The notes under the pieces: generated by a model
What the model was told of the DNA's origin: nothing
What the model saw: only the letters and a program-made list of their open reading frames with translations
The model's database searches: none
In this document: piece by piece, positions 48,158-58,839 of the stretch
Layout of the letters: the number at the start of each line of letters is the position of its first letter
Position numbering within the stretch: position 1 is the first letter of the stretch
Assembly: GCF_030386795.1 (NCBI RefSeq)
Contig: NZ_JANUQM010000002.1
Location: 682,001 to 746,000 of the forward strand
Direction: 5' to 3'
Length of the DNA stretch: 64,000 nucleotides
From: Streptomyces sp. S.PNR 29
Lineage (GTDB): Bacteria > Actinomycetota > Actinomycetes > Streptomycetales > Streptomycetaceae
Made by a program: the position numbers and the translations under genes

Positions 48158-49276
48158 TCAGCCCTCCGAGGGGGCGAGGCGCTCCAGCTCCGCCTCGGTC
48201 GACTTCAGCAGGTCGTTCCAGGACGCCTCGAACTTCTCGACGCCCTCGTCCTCCAGCAGCTGGACCACCTCGTTGTACGGGATGCCGAGCTTCTCGACCG
48301 CGTCGAGGTCGGCGCGGGCCTGCTCGTAGGTGCCGGCGACGGTGTTGCCGGTGATCTGCCCGTGGTCCTCGGTGGCGAACAGGGTCGCCTCCGGCATGGT
48401 GTTCACCGTGTTCGGCGCCACCAGCTCGTCGACGTACAGGGTGTCCTTGTACGCCTTGTCCTTCACACCGGTCGACGCCCACAGCGGACGCTGCTTGTTG
48501 GCGCCCGCCTTCTCCAGCGCGTTCCAGCGGTCGGAGGAGAAGACCTCCTCGTACGCCTGGTAGGCGAGACGGGCGTTGGCGATGGCGGCCTTGCCGCGCA
48601 GCGCCTTGGCCTCGGGCGTGCCGAGCGCGTCGATCCGCTTGTCGATCTCGGTGTCCACACGGGACACGAAGAAGGACGCCACGGAGTGGATCTGGGAGAG
48701 GTCCAGGCCCTTCTCCTTCGCCTTCTCCAGCCCGGAGAGGTACGCGTCCATGACCTTGCGGTAGCGCTCCAGCGAGAAGATCAGCGTGACGTTGACGCTG
48801 ATGCCGTTGCCGATCGTCTCGGCGATCGCCGGCAGGCCCGCCTCGGTGGCCGGGATCTTGATCAGCGTGTTCGGCCGGTCCACCAGCCAGGCCAGCTGCT
48901 TCGCCTCGGCGACCGTCGCCTTGGTGTTGTGCGCCAGGCGCGGGTCGACCTCGATGGAGACCCGGCCGTCCTTTCCGCCGGTGGCGTCGTAGACCGGGCG
49001 CAGGATGTCGGCGGCGTCCCGGACGTCCGCCGTGGTGATCATGCGGATGGCCTCTTCGACGGTCACCTTGCGGGCGGCGAGGTCCGACAGCTGCTGGTCG
49101 TAGCCGTCGCCCTCGGAGATCGCCTTCTGGAAGATCGTCGGGTTGGTGGTGACGCCCACGACGTGCTGCTGGTCGATCAGCTCGGCGAGGTTGCCGGACG
49201 TGATCCGCTTGCGCGACAGGTCGTCCAGCCAGATCGCGACGCCTTCCTCGGAGAGGCGCTTCAGTGCGTCTGTCAT
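48158..49276 (-). CDS. tal: Transaldolase
   Basis: A 372-residue transaldolase of the longer actinobacterial/cyanobacterial type. [10 protein letters not shown] near the start, [10 protein letters not shown] and the Schiff-base lysine region [13 protein letters not shown] (about residues 134-146) are present. It moves a dihydroxyacetone unit between sugar phosphates in the non-oxidative pentose phosphate pathway. ATG 49276 has TAGGAGA upstream. It sits between tkt and zwf, 34 bases after tkt, and all three are on the minus strand in one operon. Confidence 0.96.
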   Translation of the reverse strand: MTDALKRLSEEGVAIWLDDLSRKRITSGNLAELIDQQHVVGVTTNPTIFQKAISEGDGYDQQLSDLAARKVTVEEAIRMITTADVRDAADILRPVYDATGGKDGRVSIEVDPRLAHNTKATVAEAKQLAWLVDRPNTLIKIPATEAGLPAIAETIGNGISVNVTLIFSLERYRKVMDAYLSGLEKAKEKGLDLSQIHSVASFFVSRVDTEIDKRIDALGTPEAKALRGKAAIANARLAYQAYEEVFSSDRWNALEKAGANKQRPLWASTGVKDKAYKDTLYVDELVAPNTVNTMPEATLFATEDHGQITGNTVAGTYEQARADLDAVEKLGIPYNEVVQLLEDEGVEKFEASWNDLLKSTEAELERLAPSEG

Positions 49277-49310
49277 GGAAAATGCATCTCCTACGTGTCG
49301 TGTATGAGCG

Positions 49311-51398
<2,088 letters not shown>

Positions 51399-51808
51399 CC
51401 TGAGTCAGGGCTCCTCTCCACATGTCGGATGCCGGTATACGTGGGCCGCACACCGGCTGCCGGCGTTCTCGGCGTCGGCCGGCCGCTGTCGAGCCTACCC
51501 CCGGAGGACCCCCGTCCTTTCGAGCCATTCCAGACTCCGGGACTCCCGGGGATCCGCCTCCCGACCAGCGTGTACCGCGTACGTCAAGTGAATACGGAGC
51601 CACTCATCCGAGTGCTCAATCGAGCTTCGGTACGCCCGTTGTACGAGACCGCCGTCGCGCCCGTATATACCGGGGCCCCGCCCTCCAACACGACCCCACC
51701 CCCGCGAATGTCGGGATATGGGCAACGTCTACAGTGGCGTGGTACGCGCGAGCCTTTACCGCTGCTTCACACGGGGAGGCTCGCTGGGATGTCTCTGTAG
51801 GGGTGTGC
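51399..51808. other. 410-bp divergent region between tkt and ctaB
   Basis: This must contain the promoters of the pentose phosphate operon (minus) and of ctaB (plus). For ctaB, TACAGT (51730-51735) is a fair -10 box, without a convincing -35 box. A TAGGGGTG just before the ctaB GTG serves as ribosome site. For tkt I could not choose a promoter. The open frames across this region read as out-of-frame composition and I call no gene in it. Confidence 0.4.
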
Positions 51809-52756
51809 GTGACGGCCGTTGAATCCCGTCCAGCGGGGGTGCTCGGGACGAGCCAGAGCCCGGCCCACCGGCCGTTCGGGGCCCGTGTCAAGGCGTTCGT
51901 GGCATTGACCAAGCCGCGGATCATCGAGCTGCTGCTGATCACCACTGTCCCGGTGATGTTCCTCGCCGAGCAGGGTGTGCCGGACCTGAAGCTGGTGCTG
52001 CTGACCTGCGTCGGCGGCTACCTCTCCGCGGGCGGCGCCAACGCGCTGAACATGTACATCGACCGCGACATCGACGCGCTCATGGACCGCACCTCGCAGC
52101 GCCCGCTGGTCACCGGCATGGTCAGCCCCCGCGAGTGCCTCGCCTTCGGCATCACGCTGGCGGTCGTCTCGACGCTGCTGTTCGGCCTCGCCGTCAACTG
52201 GCTGTCGGCCTGGCTGTCCCTCGGGGCGCTCCTCTTCTACGTCGTCGTCTACACGATGATCCTCAAGCGCCGTACCTCGCAGAACATCGTGTGGGGCGGC
52301 ATCGCGGGCTGCATGCCGGTGCTGATCGGCTGGTCGGCGGTGACGAACTCGCTGTCGTGGGCGCCGGTGATCCTCTTCATGGTCATCTTCTTCTGGACGC
52401 CGCCGCACTACTGGCCGCTGTCGATGAAGGTGAGGGACGACTACGCGCGCGTGGGCGTGCCGATGCTGCCGGTCATCGCCGGCAACAAGGCGGTCGCCAA
52501 GCAGATCGTGATCTACAGCTGGGTGATGGTCGCGGTCTCGCTGCTGCTGACCCCGCTCGGCTACACCGGCTGGTTCTACACGCTGGTCGCGCTGGCCGCG
52601 GGCGGCTGGTGGCTGTGGGAGGCGCACGCCCTGCAGAACCGGGCGAAGGCCGAGGTGACCGGCGCGAAGCTGAAGGAGATGCGGCTGTTCCACTGGTCCA
52701 TCACCTATGTGTCGCTGCTGTTCGTGGCGGTGGCGGTGGACCCCTTCCTCCGATAA
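51809..52756 (+). CDS. ctaB: Heme O synthase (protoheme IX farnesyltransferase)
   Basis: A 315-residue UbiA-family prenyltransferase with about eight to nine membrane helices. It attaches a farnesyl group to heme B, making heme O for cytochrome c oxidase. The first Asp-rich loop [18 protein letters not shown] (about residues 72-89) binds Mg and the diphosphate; the second, [12 protein letters not shown], follows. The GTG at 51809 is chosen because TAGGGGT precedes it; a GTG two codons earlier is possible. It works with ctaA, encoded 1.6 kb further on the opposite strand. A strong hairpin follows it. Confidence 0.95.
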   Translation: MTAVESRPAGVLGTSQSPAHRPFGARVKAFVALTKPRIIELLLITTVPVMFLAEQGVPDLKLVLLTCVGGYLSAGGANALNMYIDRDIDALMDRTSQRPLVTGMVSPRECLAFGITLAVVSTLLFGLAVNWLSAWLSLGALLFYVVVYTMILKRRTSQNIVWGGIAGCMPVLIGWSAVTNSLSWAPVILFMVIFFWTPPHYWPLSMKVRDDYARVGVPMLPVIAGNKAVAKQIVIYSWVMVAVSLLLTPLGYTGWFYTLVALAAGGWWLWEAHALQNRAKAEVTGAKLKEMRLFHWSITYVSLLFVAVAVDPFLR

Positions 52757-52780
52757 CGGTTCCTCCGGTAACGGGTTGTC

Positions 52781-52820
52781 ACGGGCGGGGTGCGTGGTCA
52801 AGGCCACGCACCCCGCCCGT
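52781..52820 (+). terminator. Terminator of ctaB
   Basis: A perfect 17-bp stem (52781-52797 and 52804-52820) with a 6-base loop, 25 bases after the ctaB stop. Confidence 0.85.
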
Positions 52821-52855
52821 CGCCGTTTGATCTACCCGTCGGTAGCATCCTGACC

Positions 52856-53188
52856 ATGGCAGACACGCAGCAGGTTGACGCGAAGGCCGAGCGCAAGGTG
52901 ACCCGGCTCGCCAAGCAGATCACGGCCTTCTCCAAGGCACATGGCGGAGCCGAGGGCCAGGTCGCCTACCTCGGCGAACGCGGCGCCCGTATCGTCCTCG
53001 TCGGCGAGGACGGCGGCTGGGGCGACCTGGTCGCGCCGAGCTACGAGATCGCCGAGAAGGCGGTGGAGAAGTCCGGGATCACCGTCCACGAGGCCTTCGA
53101 CGGCGAGTTCGCGGCAAAGGTGAGGACCGGGCCGTACGAGTGGACGCGCATGGCCGGGATCCAGGTGGGCGGGCCGAGCAACACCTGA
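52856..53188 (+). CDS. Small conserved protein of unknown function
   Basis: A 110-residue soluble protein with no motif I recognise. The N-terminus is a charged helix (AERKVTRLAKQITAFSKAHGG) and the rest reads as alternating beta and alpha segments (YLGERGARIVLVGEDGGWGDLVAPSYEIAEKAVE). The codon use fits its neighbours and it is likely a conserved streptomycete protein. TAGCAT (52843-52848) ends seven bases before the ATG, so it may also have a leaderless mRNA; no good ribosome site is visible. It precedes the amidohydrolase gene by 81 bases. Confidence 0.7.
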   Translation: MADTQQVDAKAERKVTRLAKQITAFSKAHGGAEGQVAYLGERGARIVLVGEDGGWGDLVAPSYEIAEKAVEKSGITVHEAFDGEFAAKVRTGPYEWTRMAGIQVGGPSNT

Positions 53189-53269
53189 CGGCGGGTTCAC
53201 CCGTTAGGACCGGTAGGGACCGTAAGGAGGACACGGTCCTGGGACGCGGTCCAGTGACGGGGAGCCCGG

Positions 53270-54376
53270 ATGATCGAAACGCCGTCCCTCGTGGACCAGT
53301 ACTGCCACGGTGTACTGAGAACGGAACTGGGCCTCGGCACCTTCGAGGCCCAGCTGGCCCGCACCGAGGGCCCGCCCGCGCCGGGCACGACGCTCTTCGA
53401 CACGCAGACCGGGTTCGCGGTACGCCGCTGGTGCCCGCCGTTGCTCGGCCTGGAGCCACACTGCTCGCCGGCCCGCTATCTCGCCCGGCGCCGGGAACTC
53501 GGCATCCTGGAGGCGGGCCGCAGGCTGCTGCGCGGCAGCGGCATCACGACGTACCTCGTCGACACGGGCCTGCCCGGCGACCTCACCGGACCGGCCGAGA
53601 TGGCCTCCACCGGGGACGCCGTCGCCCACGAGATCGTCCGCCTGGAACTGCTGGCCGAGCAGGTCGCCGACACCTCCGGCACCGTCGAGTCCCTCCTCGC
53701 CAACCTCGCCGAGGCCGTGCACACCGCCGCCGCGCACGCCGTGGCCTTCACCTCGGTCGCGGGCGTACGGCACGGGCTGGCGCTCGCCCCGGAACCGCCG
53801 GAGCCGGGCGAGGTGCGCGGGGCCGCCGGCCGCTGGCTCGCCGGACGCGAAGTCGGCGGGGAGCTGAGCGACCCGGTGCTGCTCAGGCACCTGCTGTGGA
53901 TCGCCGTCGCCTCGGGCCGGCCGCTGCAGCTGCACGCGGGGCTGGGCGAGCCGGGCCTGCGCATCGACCGTACGGACCCGGTGCTGCTGACGGACTTCGT
54001 CCGGGCCACGGCCGGCCTCGGCACCGACCTCGTCCTGCTGCACGGCTACCCGTACCACCGCCACGCCGCCCACCTCGCCGGCGTCTTCCCGCACGTGTAC
54101 ACCGACTCCGGCGCCGCCCTGGTCCGCACCGGCGCCCGGGCCGCGACCGTCCTCGCGGAGATCCTGGAGCTGGCCCCCTTCGGCAAGATCCTCTTCTCCA
54201 GTGGGGCCCAAGGGCTGCCCGAGCTGCACGTGGTGGGGGCGCGGCTGTTCCGCGAGGCCCTGAGCCGGGTGCTCGGCACCTGGGTCGCCGAGGGGGCGTG
54301 GTCGCTGACGGACGCCCAGCGGGTGGCCGGGATGATCGCGTCGGAGAACGCGCGACGGGTCTACGGGCTGAAGTGA
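53270..54376 (+). CDS. Amidohydrolase-family protein (FluG C-terminal/amidohydrolase 2-like)
   Basis: A 368-residue TIM-barrel amidohydrolase. The usual N-terminal metal motif DxHxH appears as VDQYCHGV, with one of the two His lost. Other metal-ligand segments are intact: LQLHAGLGE (about residues 223-231), LLHGYPYHRHAAHLAG and VYTDSGA with the late Asp. Relatives include the C-terminal half of fungal FluG and bacterial glutamate-metabolism amidohydrolases. The substrate is unknown; hydrolysis of an amide or decarboxylation is possible. GGAGCCCG precedes the ATG. It ends seven bases before the convergent ctaA. Confidence 0.85.
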   Translation: MIETPSLVDQYCHGVLRTELGLGTFEAQLARTEGPPAPGTTLFDTQTGFAVRRWCPPLLGLEPHCSPARYLARRRELGILEAGRRLLRGSGITTYLVDTGLPGDLTGPAEMASTGDAVAHEIVRLELLAEQVADTSGTVESLLANLAEAVHTAAAHAVAFTSVAGVRHGLALAPEPPEPGEVRGAAGRWLAGREVGGELSDPVLLRHLLWIAVASGRPLQLHAGLGEPGLRIDRTDPVLLTDFVRATAGLGTDLVLLHGYPYHRHAAHLAGVFPHVYTDSGAALVRTGARAATVLAEILELAPFGKILFSSGAQGLPELHVVGARLFREALSRVLGTWVAEGAWSLTDAQRVAGMIASENARRVYGLK

Positions 54377-54382
54377 GCCGGG

Positions 54383-55390
54383 TCAGGCCTTCGTCAGCGT
54401 CGCCTCGGCCGCCTGGCCCGGCACGTCCACCGTCACGTACGGACGTTCCCGCAGGGACAGCAGCACGCGCATGACAGCGATCCACATCACGGCCGAACCC
54501 AGCATGTGCAGGCCCACCAGGACCTCGGGAAGGTTCGTGAAGTACTGGACATAACCCAGCACTCCCTGCGCGAGCAGGATCAGGAACAGGTCGCGGGTCC
54601 GGCTCAGCGGACCGCGCGGCGCGTCCACCGCCTTGAGGACGAACCACAGCGCGAACGTCAGCGTCACCACGATCCAGGCCAGCACGGCGTGGACCTTGGC
54701 CACCGTCTCCCAGTCGACCGGCATCCGCTCGACCTCGCTGGAGTCGCCCGCGTGCGGGCCCGCACCGGTGACCACCGTGCCGACCAGGATCAGCAGCACG
54801 GAGGCGGCCACCAGGAACCACACCAGCTGCTGCACGGCCTTCCCGACCAGCGGGCGCGGCTCCCCGTCGCCCTCACGGGCGCGCTGCCACATCACCACGG
54901 CGACCGCGATGAGCGCCGAGGTGGCCACGAAGTGGGCGGCGACCGTGTACGGGTTGAGGCCGACCAGCACGACGATGCCGCCGAGCACGGCGTTGCTCAT
55001 CACGATCCAGAACTGTGTCCAGCCCAGCCGGGTCAGGCTGCGCCGGTACGGCTTCTCGGAGCGCGCGGCGATGATCGCCCAGCCGACGGCGGCGCACAGC
55101 ACGTACGTCAGCATGCGGTTGCCGAACTCGATCGCGCCGTGGAAGCCCATCGCGCTGGTGGCGGTGAGGGAGTCGGCGGTGCACTTGGGCCAGGTCGGGC
55201 AGCCCAGGCCGGAGCCCGTCAGCCGTACGGCACCGCCGGTGACCACGATGACCACCGACATGACGAGCGCGGAGAGGGCCGCCCGCTGGACCGTCCGGGG
55301 GGCCGGGGTCCAGCGTTCGGCGATGAAGGCGAGGGGGTTGCGCACGGCGGCTGCGGCGTCCGCGCGGGTCACGTTTGGCACGCGGTCCAT
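54383..55390 (-). CDS. ctaA: Heme A synthase (CtaA/Cox15 family)
   Basis: A 335-residue, eight-helix membrane protein that oxidises the C8 methyl of heme O to formyl, making heme A. Heme-ligand histidines lie in MGFHGAIEFGNRM, AAHFVATSA, KVHAVLAWIVV and GLHMLGSAVMW. A conserved extracytoplasmic Cys pair is present in GLGCPTWPKC. The ATG at 55390 starts a normal length; an upstream start at 55429 would add 13 non-conserved residues. It pairs functionally with ctaB, but is on the opposite strand 1.6 kb away. Confidence 0.94.
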   Translation of the reverse strand: MDRVPNVTRADAAAAVRNPLAFIAERWTPAPRTVQRAALSALVMSVVIVVTGGAVRLTGSGLGCPTWPKCTADSLTATSAMGFHGAIEFGNRMLTYVLCAAVGWAIIAARSEKPYRRSLTRLGWTQFWIVMSNAVLGGIVVLVGLNPYTVAAHFVATSALIAVAVVMWQRAREGDGEPRPLVGKAVQQLVWFLVAASVLLILVGTVVTGAGPHAGDSSEVERMPVDWETVAKVHAVLAWIVVTLTFALWFVLKAVDAPRGPLSRTRDLFLILLAQGVLGYVQYFTNLPEVLVGLHMLGSAVMWIAVMRVLLSLRERPYVTVDVPGQAAEATLTKA

Positions 55391-55435
55391 CGTAAGCCGA
55401 CGCTTGTGCACGCTTTCACGAGGGGCCATGGAGCC

Positions 55436-56203
55436 TCACTCCCAGCGGAAGAACGTCCCGGCCGCGGCCAGCCCCACGACCGCCCACCCCGCGAGAATCC
55501 CCAGGTCGCCCCACGGTATCCCCGCCCCGTGCAGCAGTACGTCCCGCAGTCCGTCCGACAGCGCGGAGATCGGCAGCAGGCCCAGCACGCTCTGCGCCGC
55601 GTCCGGGAACCTGTCCAACGGGACGATCACACCGCCGCCGACGAGCAGCAGGATGAAGACCAGGTTGGCCGCGGCCAGCGTCGCCTCCGCCTTCAGCGTG
55701 CCCGCCATGAGCAGGCCGAGCCCGGAGAACGCCGCCGTACCGAGGACCAGCAGCAGGAGTACGGCGAAGGGGTTGCCGTGCGGCGACCAGCCCAGCGCGA
55801 AGGCGATCACCGTCAGGAGGACGACCTGGAGTACCTCGGTGACCAGCACGGACACCGTCTTCGCGGTCATCAGCCCCCAGCGGGGGAGCGGGGAGGAGGC
55901 GAGCCGCTTCAGGACCCCGTACCGGCGCTCGAAGCCGGTGGCGATGGCCTGCCCGGTGAACGCCGTCGACATCACGGCGAGCGCGAGGATGCCGGGAGCG
56001 AGGAAGTCCACCGCCTCCCCGGCGCCGGTGTCCACGATGTCCACGGTGCTGAACAGCACCAGCAGCAGCGTGGGGATCACGACGGTCAGCAGCAGCTGCT
56101 CGCCGTTGCGCAGCAGCATCTTCGTTTCGAGCGCGGCCTGGGCGGCGATCATGCGGGGCAGGGGCGCGGCACCCGGCCGCGGTGCGTAGGTGCCGGTGGT
56201 CAC
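55436..56203 (-). CDS. ABC-2 type transporter permease (DrrB-like)
   Basis: A 255-residue ABC-2 permease with six hydrophobic helices and the family motif RRYGVLKRLASSPLPRWGLMTAK (cytoplasmic loop after the second helix). It starts with GTG, overlapping the ATPase stop (GTGA). Its end lies 45 bases before the ctaA start. Such permeases export drugs, lipids or polysaccharide parts; the neighbouring heme A gene raises the possibility of a role with heme or cytochrome oxidase assembly, as in many actinobacteria, but the sequence does not say. Confidence 0.9.
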   Translation of the reverse strand: MTTGTYAPRPGAAPLPRMIAAQAALETKMLLRNGEQLLLTVVIPTLLLVLFSTVDIVDTGAGEAVDFLAPGILALAVMSTAFTGQAIATGFERRYGVLKRLASSPLPRWGLMTAKTVSVLVTEVLQVVLLTVIAFALGWSPHGNPFAVLLLLVLGTAAFSGLGLLMAGTLKAEATLAAANLVFILLLVGGGVIVPLDRFPDAAQSVLGLLPISALSDGLRDVLLHGAGIPWGDLGILAGWAVVGLAAAGTFFRWE

Positions 56204-57123
56204 GAGCGCAGCTCCTTGCCGGTGAGCTCCAAGAACACGTCTTCGAGGGTGTGCCGCTCGACGGAGATCTTGTCCGGCATCACCCCGTGCTGCGCGCACC
56301 AGGACGTCACCGTCGCGAGCAGCTGTGGGTTGACCTTGCCGACGACCCGGTACGAGCCCGGCGTCAGTTCGGCCGCCGAGCAGTCGGCGGGCAGGGCCTT
56401 CAGCAGCGACCCCACGTCCAGGCCGGGCCGGCCGCTGAAGCGCAGGGTGTTCTCGGCGCCGCCGCGGCACAGGTCCTCCGGGGAGCCCTGGGCGATGACC
56501 CGGCCGGCGTCGATGATCGCGACGTCGTCGGCGAGCTGCTCGGCCTCGTCCATGTAGTGGGTGGTGAGGATGACGGAGACACCGTCGGCGCGCAGGTCGC
56601 GTACCAGGTCCCAGGTGGCGCGGCGGGCCTGCGGGTCGAGGCCGGCGGTGGGCTCGTCCAGGAACACCAGCTCCGGGCGGCCGACGACGGCCATGGCCAG
56701 CGCAAGCCGCTGCTGCTGGCCGCCGGAGAGACGGCGGTACGTGGTGCGGCCGCAGCCGCCGAGCCCGAGGCGCTCGATGAGGGCGTCCACGTCCAGCGGG
56801 TGGGCGTGCAGCCTGGCGACGTGCCGCAGCATCTCGTCGGCCCGCGCGCCGGAGTAGACGCCGCCCGACTGCAGCATCACGCCGATGCGGGGCCGCAGCT
56901 CAGCGGACTGTCTCACCGGGTCGAGGCCCAGGACGCGCACCGTGCCGGAGTCCGGCTTCCGGTACCCCTCGCAGGTCTCGACCGTGGTCGTCTTGCCCGC
57001 CCCGTTGGGGCCGAGCACGGCGGTGACTCCCGCCCGGGCCACCAGGTCGAGCCCGTCCACCGCGGTCTTCGTGCCGTACCGCTTCACCAGGGCCTGGACC
57101 TGGACCACGGGCTCACTTCGCAT
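56200..57123 (-). CDS. ABC transporter ATPase (DrrA-like)
   Basis: A 307-residue ATPase. It has Walker A GPNGAGKTTT (about residues 37-46), signature LSGGQQQRLALA, Walker B ELVFLDEPTAGLDPQ and switch His in LTTHYMDEAEQ. A C-terminal regulatory extension follows (LRFSGRPGLDVG onwards, about 90 residues), as in DrrA-type exporters. It is cotranscribed with the ABC-2 permease, whose start overlaps its stop. The start is an ATG after the ribosome-site-poor end of an intergenic spacer. Confidence 0.92.
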   Translation of the reverse strand: MRSEPVVQVQALVKRYGTKTAVDGLDLVARAGVTAVLGPNGAGKTTTVETCEGYRKPDSGTVRVLGLDPVRQSAELRPRIGVMLQSGGVYSGARADEMLRHVARLHAHPLDVDALIERLGLGGCGRTTYRRLSGGQQQRLALAMAVVGRPELVFLDEPTAGLDPQARRATWDLVRDLRADGVSVILTTHYMDEAEQLADDVAIIDAGRVIAQGSPEDLCRGGAENTLRFSGRPGLDVGSLLKALPADCSAAELTPGSYRVVGKVNPQLLATVTSWCAQHGVMPDKISVERHTLEDVFLELTGKELRS

Positions 57124-57154
57124 GGGTCCAGAGTCTAGGTACGCGGGCGAGGGC

Positions 57155-57967
57155 TCAGACGGGCGGGTGCAGGAACTCCTCCTCACGGGGCCGGTGCAAC
57201 GCCAGCCACCGCTCCGCGTAGGCCACCGCGTCCGCCACGGGGAACAGCCGCGCATCGGCCGCGCCCGCCTTTCCCCGTACGACGGGACGGTCCCGCTCGA
57301 AGTCGTGCCCCAGTTCGTCGAACCGCTCCGGGCTGACCGCCACCTCGGTCACGGTTTCCCATCCCGCCGGTCCGGGCCGCCCCACCTTCACCAGCGGGGA
57401 CGGTATCCGGTACTCGGCCAGGTGGAAGCTCGTGCAGGAGTCGTAGCCCGCGCCGAGCAGGAGGACCCGGGCGCCCAGCCGCTCCAGCTTCGCGAGCGGG
57501 CTCCGCTCGCCCAGCCGGCAGTCGGTCGCGTGCCCTTCGATCACCTCCGCCGCGCGCGGGCCGACGGCCGCGAACGACGTCTGCGGATGCGCGCTGCGCA
57601 GCGCGCCGGGCCAGGTGCGCACGGTCTCGGGGATCACGCCGACCCCGCGGGTGGGTGTGATCAGCGGGTCGTAGGCGGGCATGGTGGCCCGGATCGTCTC
57701 CCACCACTCCTCGGGCACCGGCGGATTGCTCCACAGCGCCGGGTCGGACAGGTCGCCCGACTGGGTGGGGACGACCAGGGTGCCGTCCGGGCCGAGCGCG
57801 TCGAGCAGTGCCTGGACGACCGCGACGGCGCCTCCGTTGACCCAGCCGAGGGAACTGAGCGAGCTGTGCGCCAGGAGGACCTCGCCGGGCCTGACGCCCA
57901 GGGTGCGCAGTTGCTCGCAGAGTGTGCGGCGCGTGACGAGCGGGCCGGTCGGGAGCGGTGTGGGCAT
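57155..57967 (-). CDS. AAC(3)-family N-acetyltransferase-like protein
   Basis: A 270-residue member of the aminoglycoside 3-N-acetyltransferase fold. It has [17 protein letters not shown] (about residues 32-48), [15 protein letters not shown], the catalytic-His motif [11 protein letters not shown] and [17 protein letters not shown]. These are the family's conserved blocks, with the catalytic His present. Family members acetylate aminoglycosides from acetyl-CoA, but many chromosomal ones have other or unknown substrates, so resistance is a possibility only. The ATG at 57967 is my choice; a TTG at 58021 would add 18 unlikely residues. It diverges from sufR. Confidence 0.85.
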   Translation of the reverse strand: MPTPLPTGPLVTRRTLCEQLRTLGVRPGEVLLAHSSLSSLGWVNGGAVAVVQALLDALGPDGTLVVPTQSGDLSDPALWSNPPVPEEWWETIRATMPAYDPLITPTRGVGVIPETVRTWPGALRSAHPQTSFAAVGPRAAEVIEGHATDCRLGERSPLAKLERLGARVLLLGAGYDSCTSFHLAEYRIPSPLVKVGRPGPAGWETVTEVAVSPERFDELGHDFERDRPVVRGKAGAADARLFPVADAVAYAERWLALHRPREEEFLHPPV

Positions 57968-58037
57968 GGTGGGGGAGTGTCCCGTAAGCGGTGGCCGCAT
58001 GCCACCGGTTTGATCGATCAAAGATCGTTCCCGCAGG

Positions 58038-58056
58038 TCAGGTTAGGTGTGCCTAA
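58038..58056. promoter_or_regulatory. Candidate iron box (DmdR/IdeR-type) upstream of sufR
   Basis: The 19-base stretch TCAGGTTAGGTGTGCCTAA agrees with the actinobacterial iron box TTAGGTTAGGCTCACCTAA at 14 of 19 positions, with a symmetric TTAGG/CCTAA core. It lies about 73 bases upstream of the sufR start, in the divergent spacer with the AAC(3)-like gene. Confidence 0.5.
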
Positions 58057-58092
58057 GTGACGTAGGGCACCACCCGTCGGGCCGGACGCGGC

Positions 58093-58131
58093 TTGCCCGC
58101 TTTCCGGGAATTACGCAACAATGGCGTTGTG
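58093..58131 (+). promoter_or_regulatory. sufR promoter overlapped by a CAAC-N6-GTTG palindrome
   Basis: TTGCCC (58093-58098) and AACAAT (58117-58122), with an 18-base spacer, form a plausible promoter. The start site would coincide with the sufR GTG at 58129, implying a leaderless mRNA. CAAC (58116-58119) and GTTG (58126-58129) form CAAC-N6-GTTG, the motif I recall for Streptomyces SufR, covering the -10 box and start site: repression by SufR would block transcription. Confidence 0.55.
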
Positions 58132-58839
58132 AAAAACGTCGGCCACGCTCAGGAAGAGCTCGCGACCGGGGAGCGCTCGACGCGCAACCGGGTCGCGCGG
58201 TCCATCCTGGATCACGGGCCGTCCACCGTCGCCGAACTCGCCGACCGCCTCGGCCTCACCCAGGCGGCCGTGCGCCGGCACCTCGACGCCCTGGCGGGCG
58301 ACGGTGTCGTGGAGGCACGGGAGCGGCGGGTCTACGGTGCGCGCACGCGCGGCCGGCCGGCCAAGGTGTTCGCCCTGACCGACTGCGGACGCGACGCCTT
58401 CGACCAGTCGTACGACAAGCTCGCCGTGGACGCCCTGCGCTGGATCGCCCAGCAGGAGGGCGGAGAGCAGGCGGTCGCCGCCTTCGCCCGCGCCCGGATC
58501 GCCGCGCAGGCGGGCTCGTACCGCAAGGCCGTCGAGGCCGCGGACCCGGACCAGCGGACCGAAGCGCTGGCCAAGGCCCTCAGTGTGGACGGGTACGCTG
58601 CTACGGCGCGTAGCGCCCCGGTCGGCGAACAGCTCTGCCAGCACCACTGCCCGGTCGCCCACGTCGCCGAGCAGTTCCCGCAGCTGTGCGAGGCCGAGAC
58701 GGAATTTTTCGCCGAGCTCCTCGGTACGCATGTGCAGCGACTGGCGACCATCGCGCACGGCGACGGCGTCTGCACGACGTTCATCCCCAAGATTTCCCAC
58801 AACGCATCTGCAAGCACGGCCGGGAGGAACCCCGCATGA
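58129..58839 (+). CDS. sufR: SUF operon repressor SufR
   Basis: A 236-residue ArsR/DeoR-like winged-helix regulator that holds a [4Fe-4S] cluster. The helix-turn-helix is [20 protein letters not shown] (about residues 26-45) with [10 protein letters not shown] next. The Fe-S ligands are the Cys-rich C-terminus: [18 protein letters not shown], with a fourth Cys at GDGVCTTF. When clusters are plentiful it represses its own operon. The GTG at 58129 has no ribosome site, consistent with a leaderless message. The stop overlaps the sufB ATG (ATGA). It is the first gene of sufRBD-ferredoxin-CSU. Confidence 0.93.
   Translation: MKNVGHAQEELATGERSTRNRVARSILDHGPSTVAELADRLGLTQAAVRRHLDALAGDGVVEARERRVYGARTRGRPAKVFALTDCGRDAFDQSYDKLAVDALRWIAQQEGGEQAVAAFARARIAAQAGSYRKAVEAADPDQRTEALAKALSVDGYAATARSAPVGEQLCQHHCPVAHVAEQFPQLCEAETEFFAELLGTHVQRLATIAHGDGVCTTFIPKISHNASASTAGRNPA

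Noticed and set aside
51422..51808. N-terminal extension of ctaB or a small gene here
   Set aside because: The translation is non-conserved, rich in Arg/Pro and without a start context; CtaB homologues begin near the GTG at 51809.
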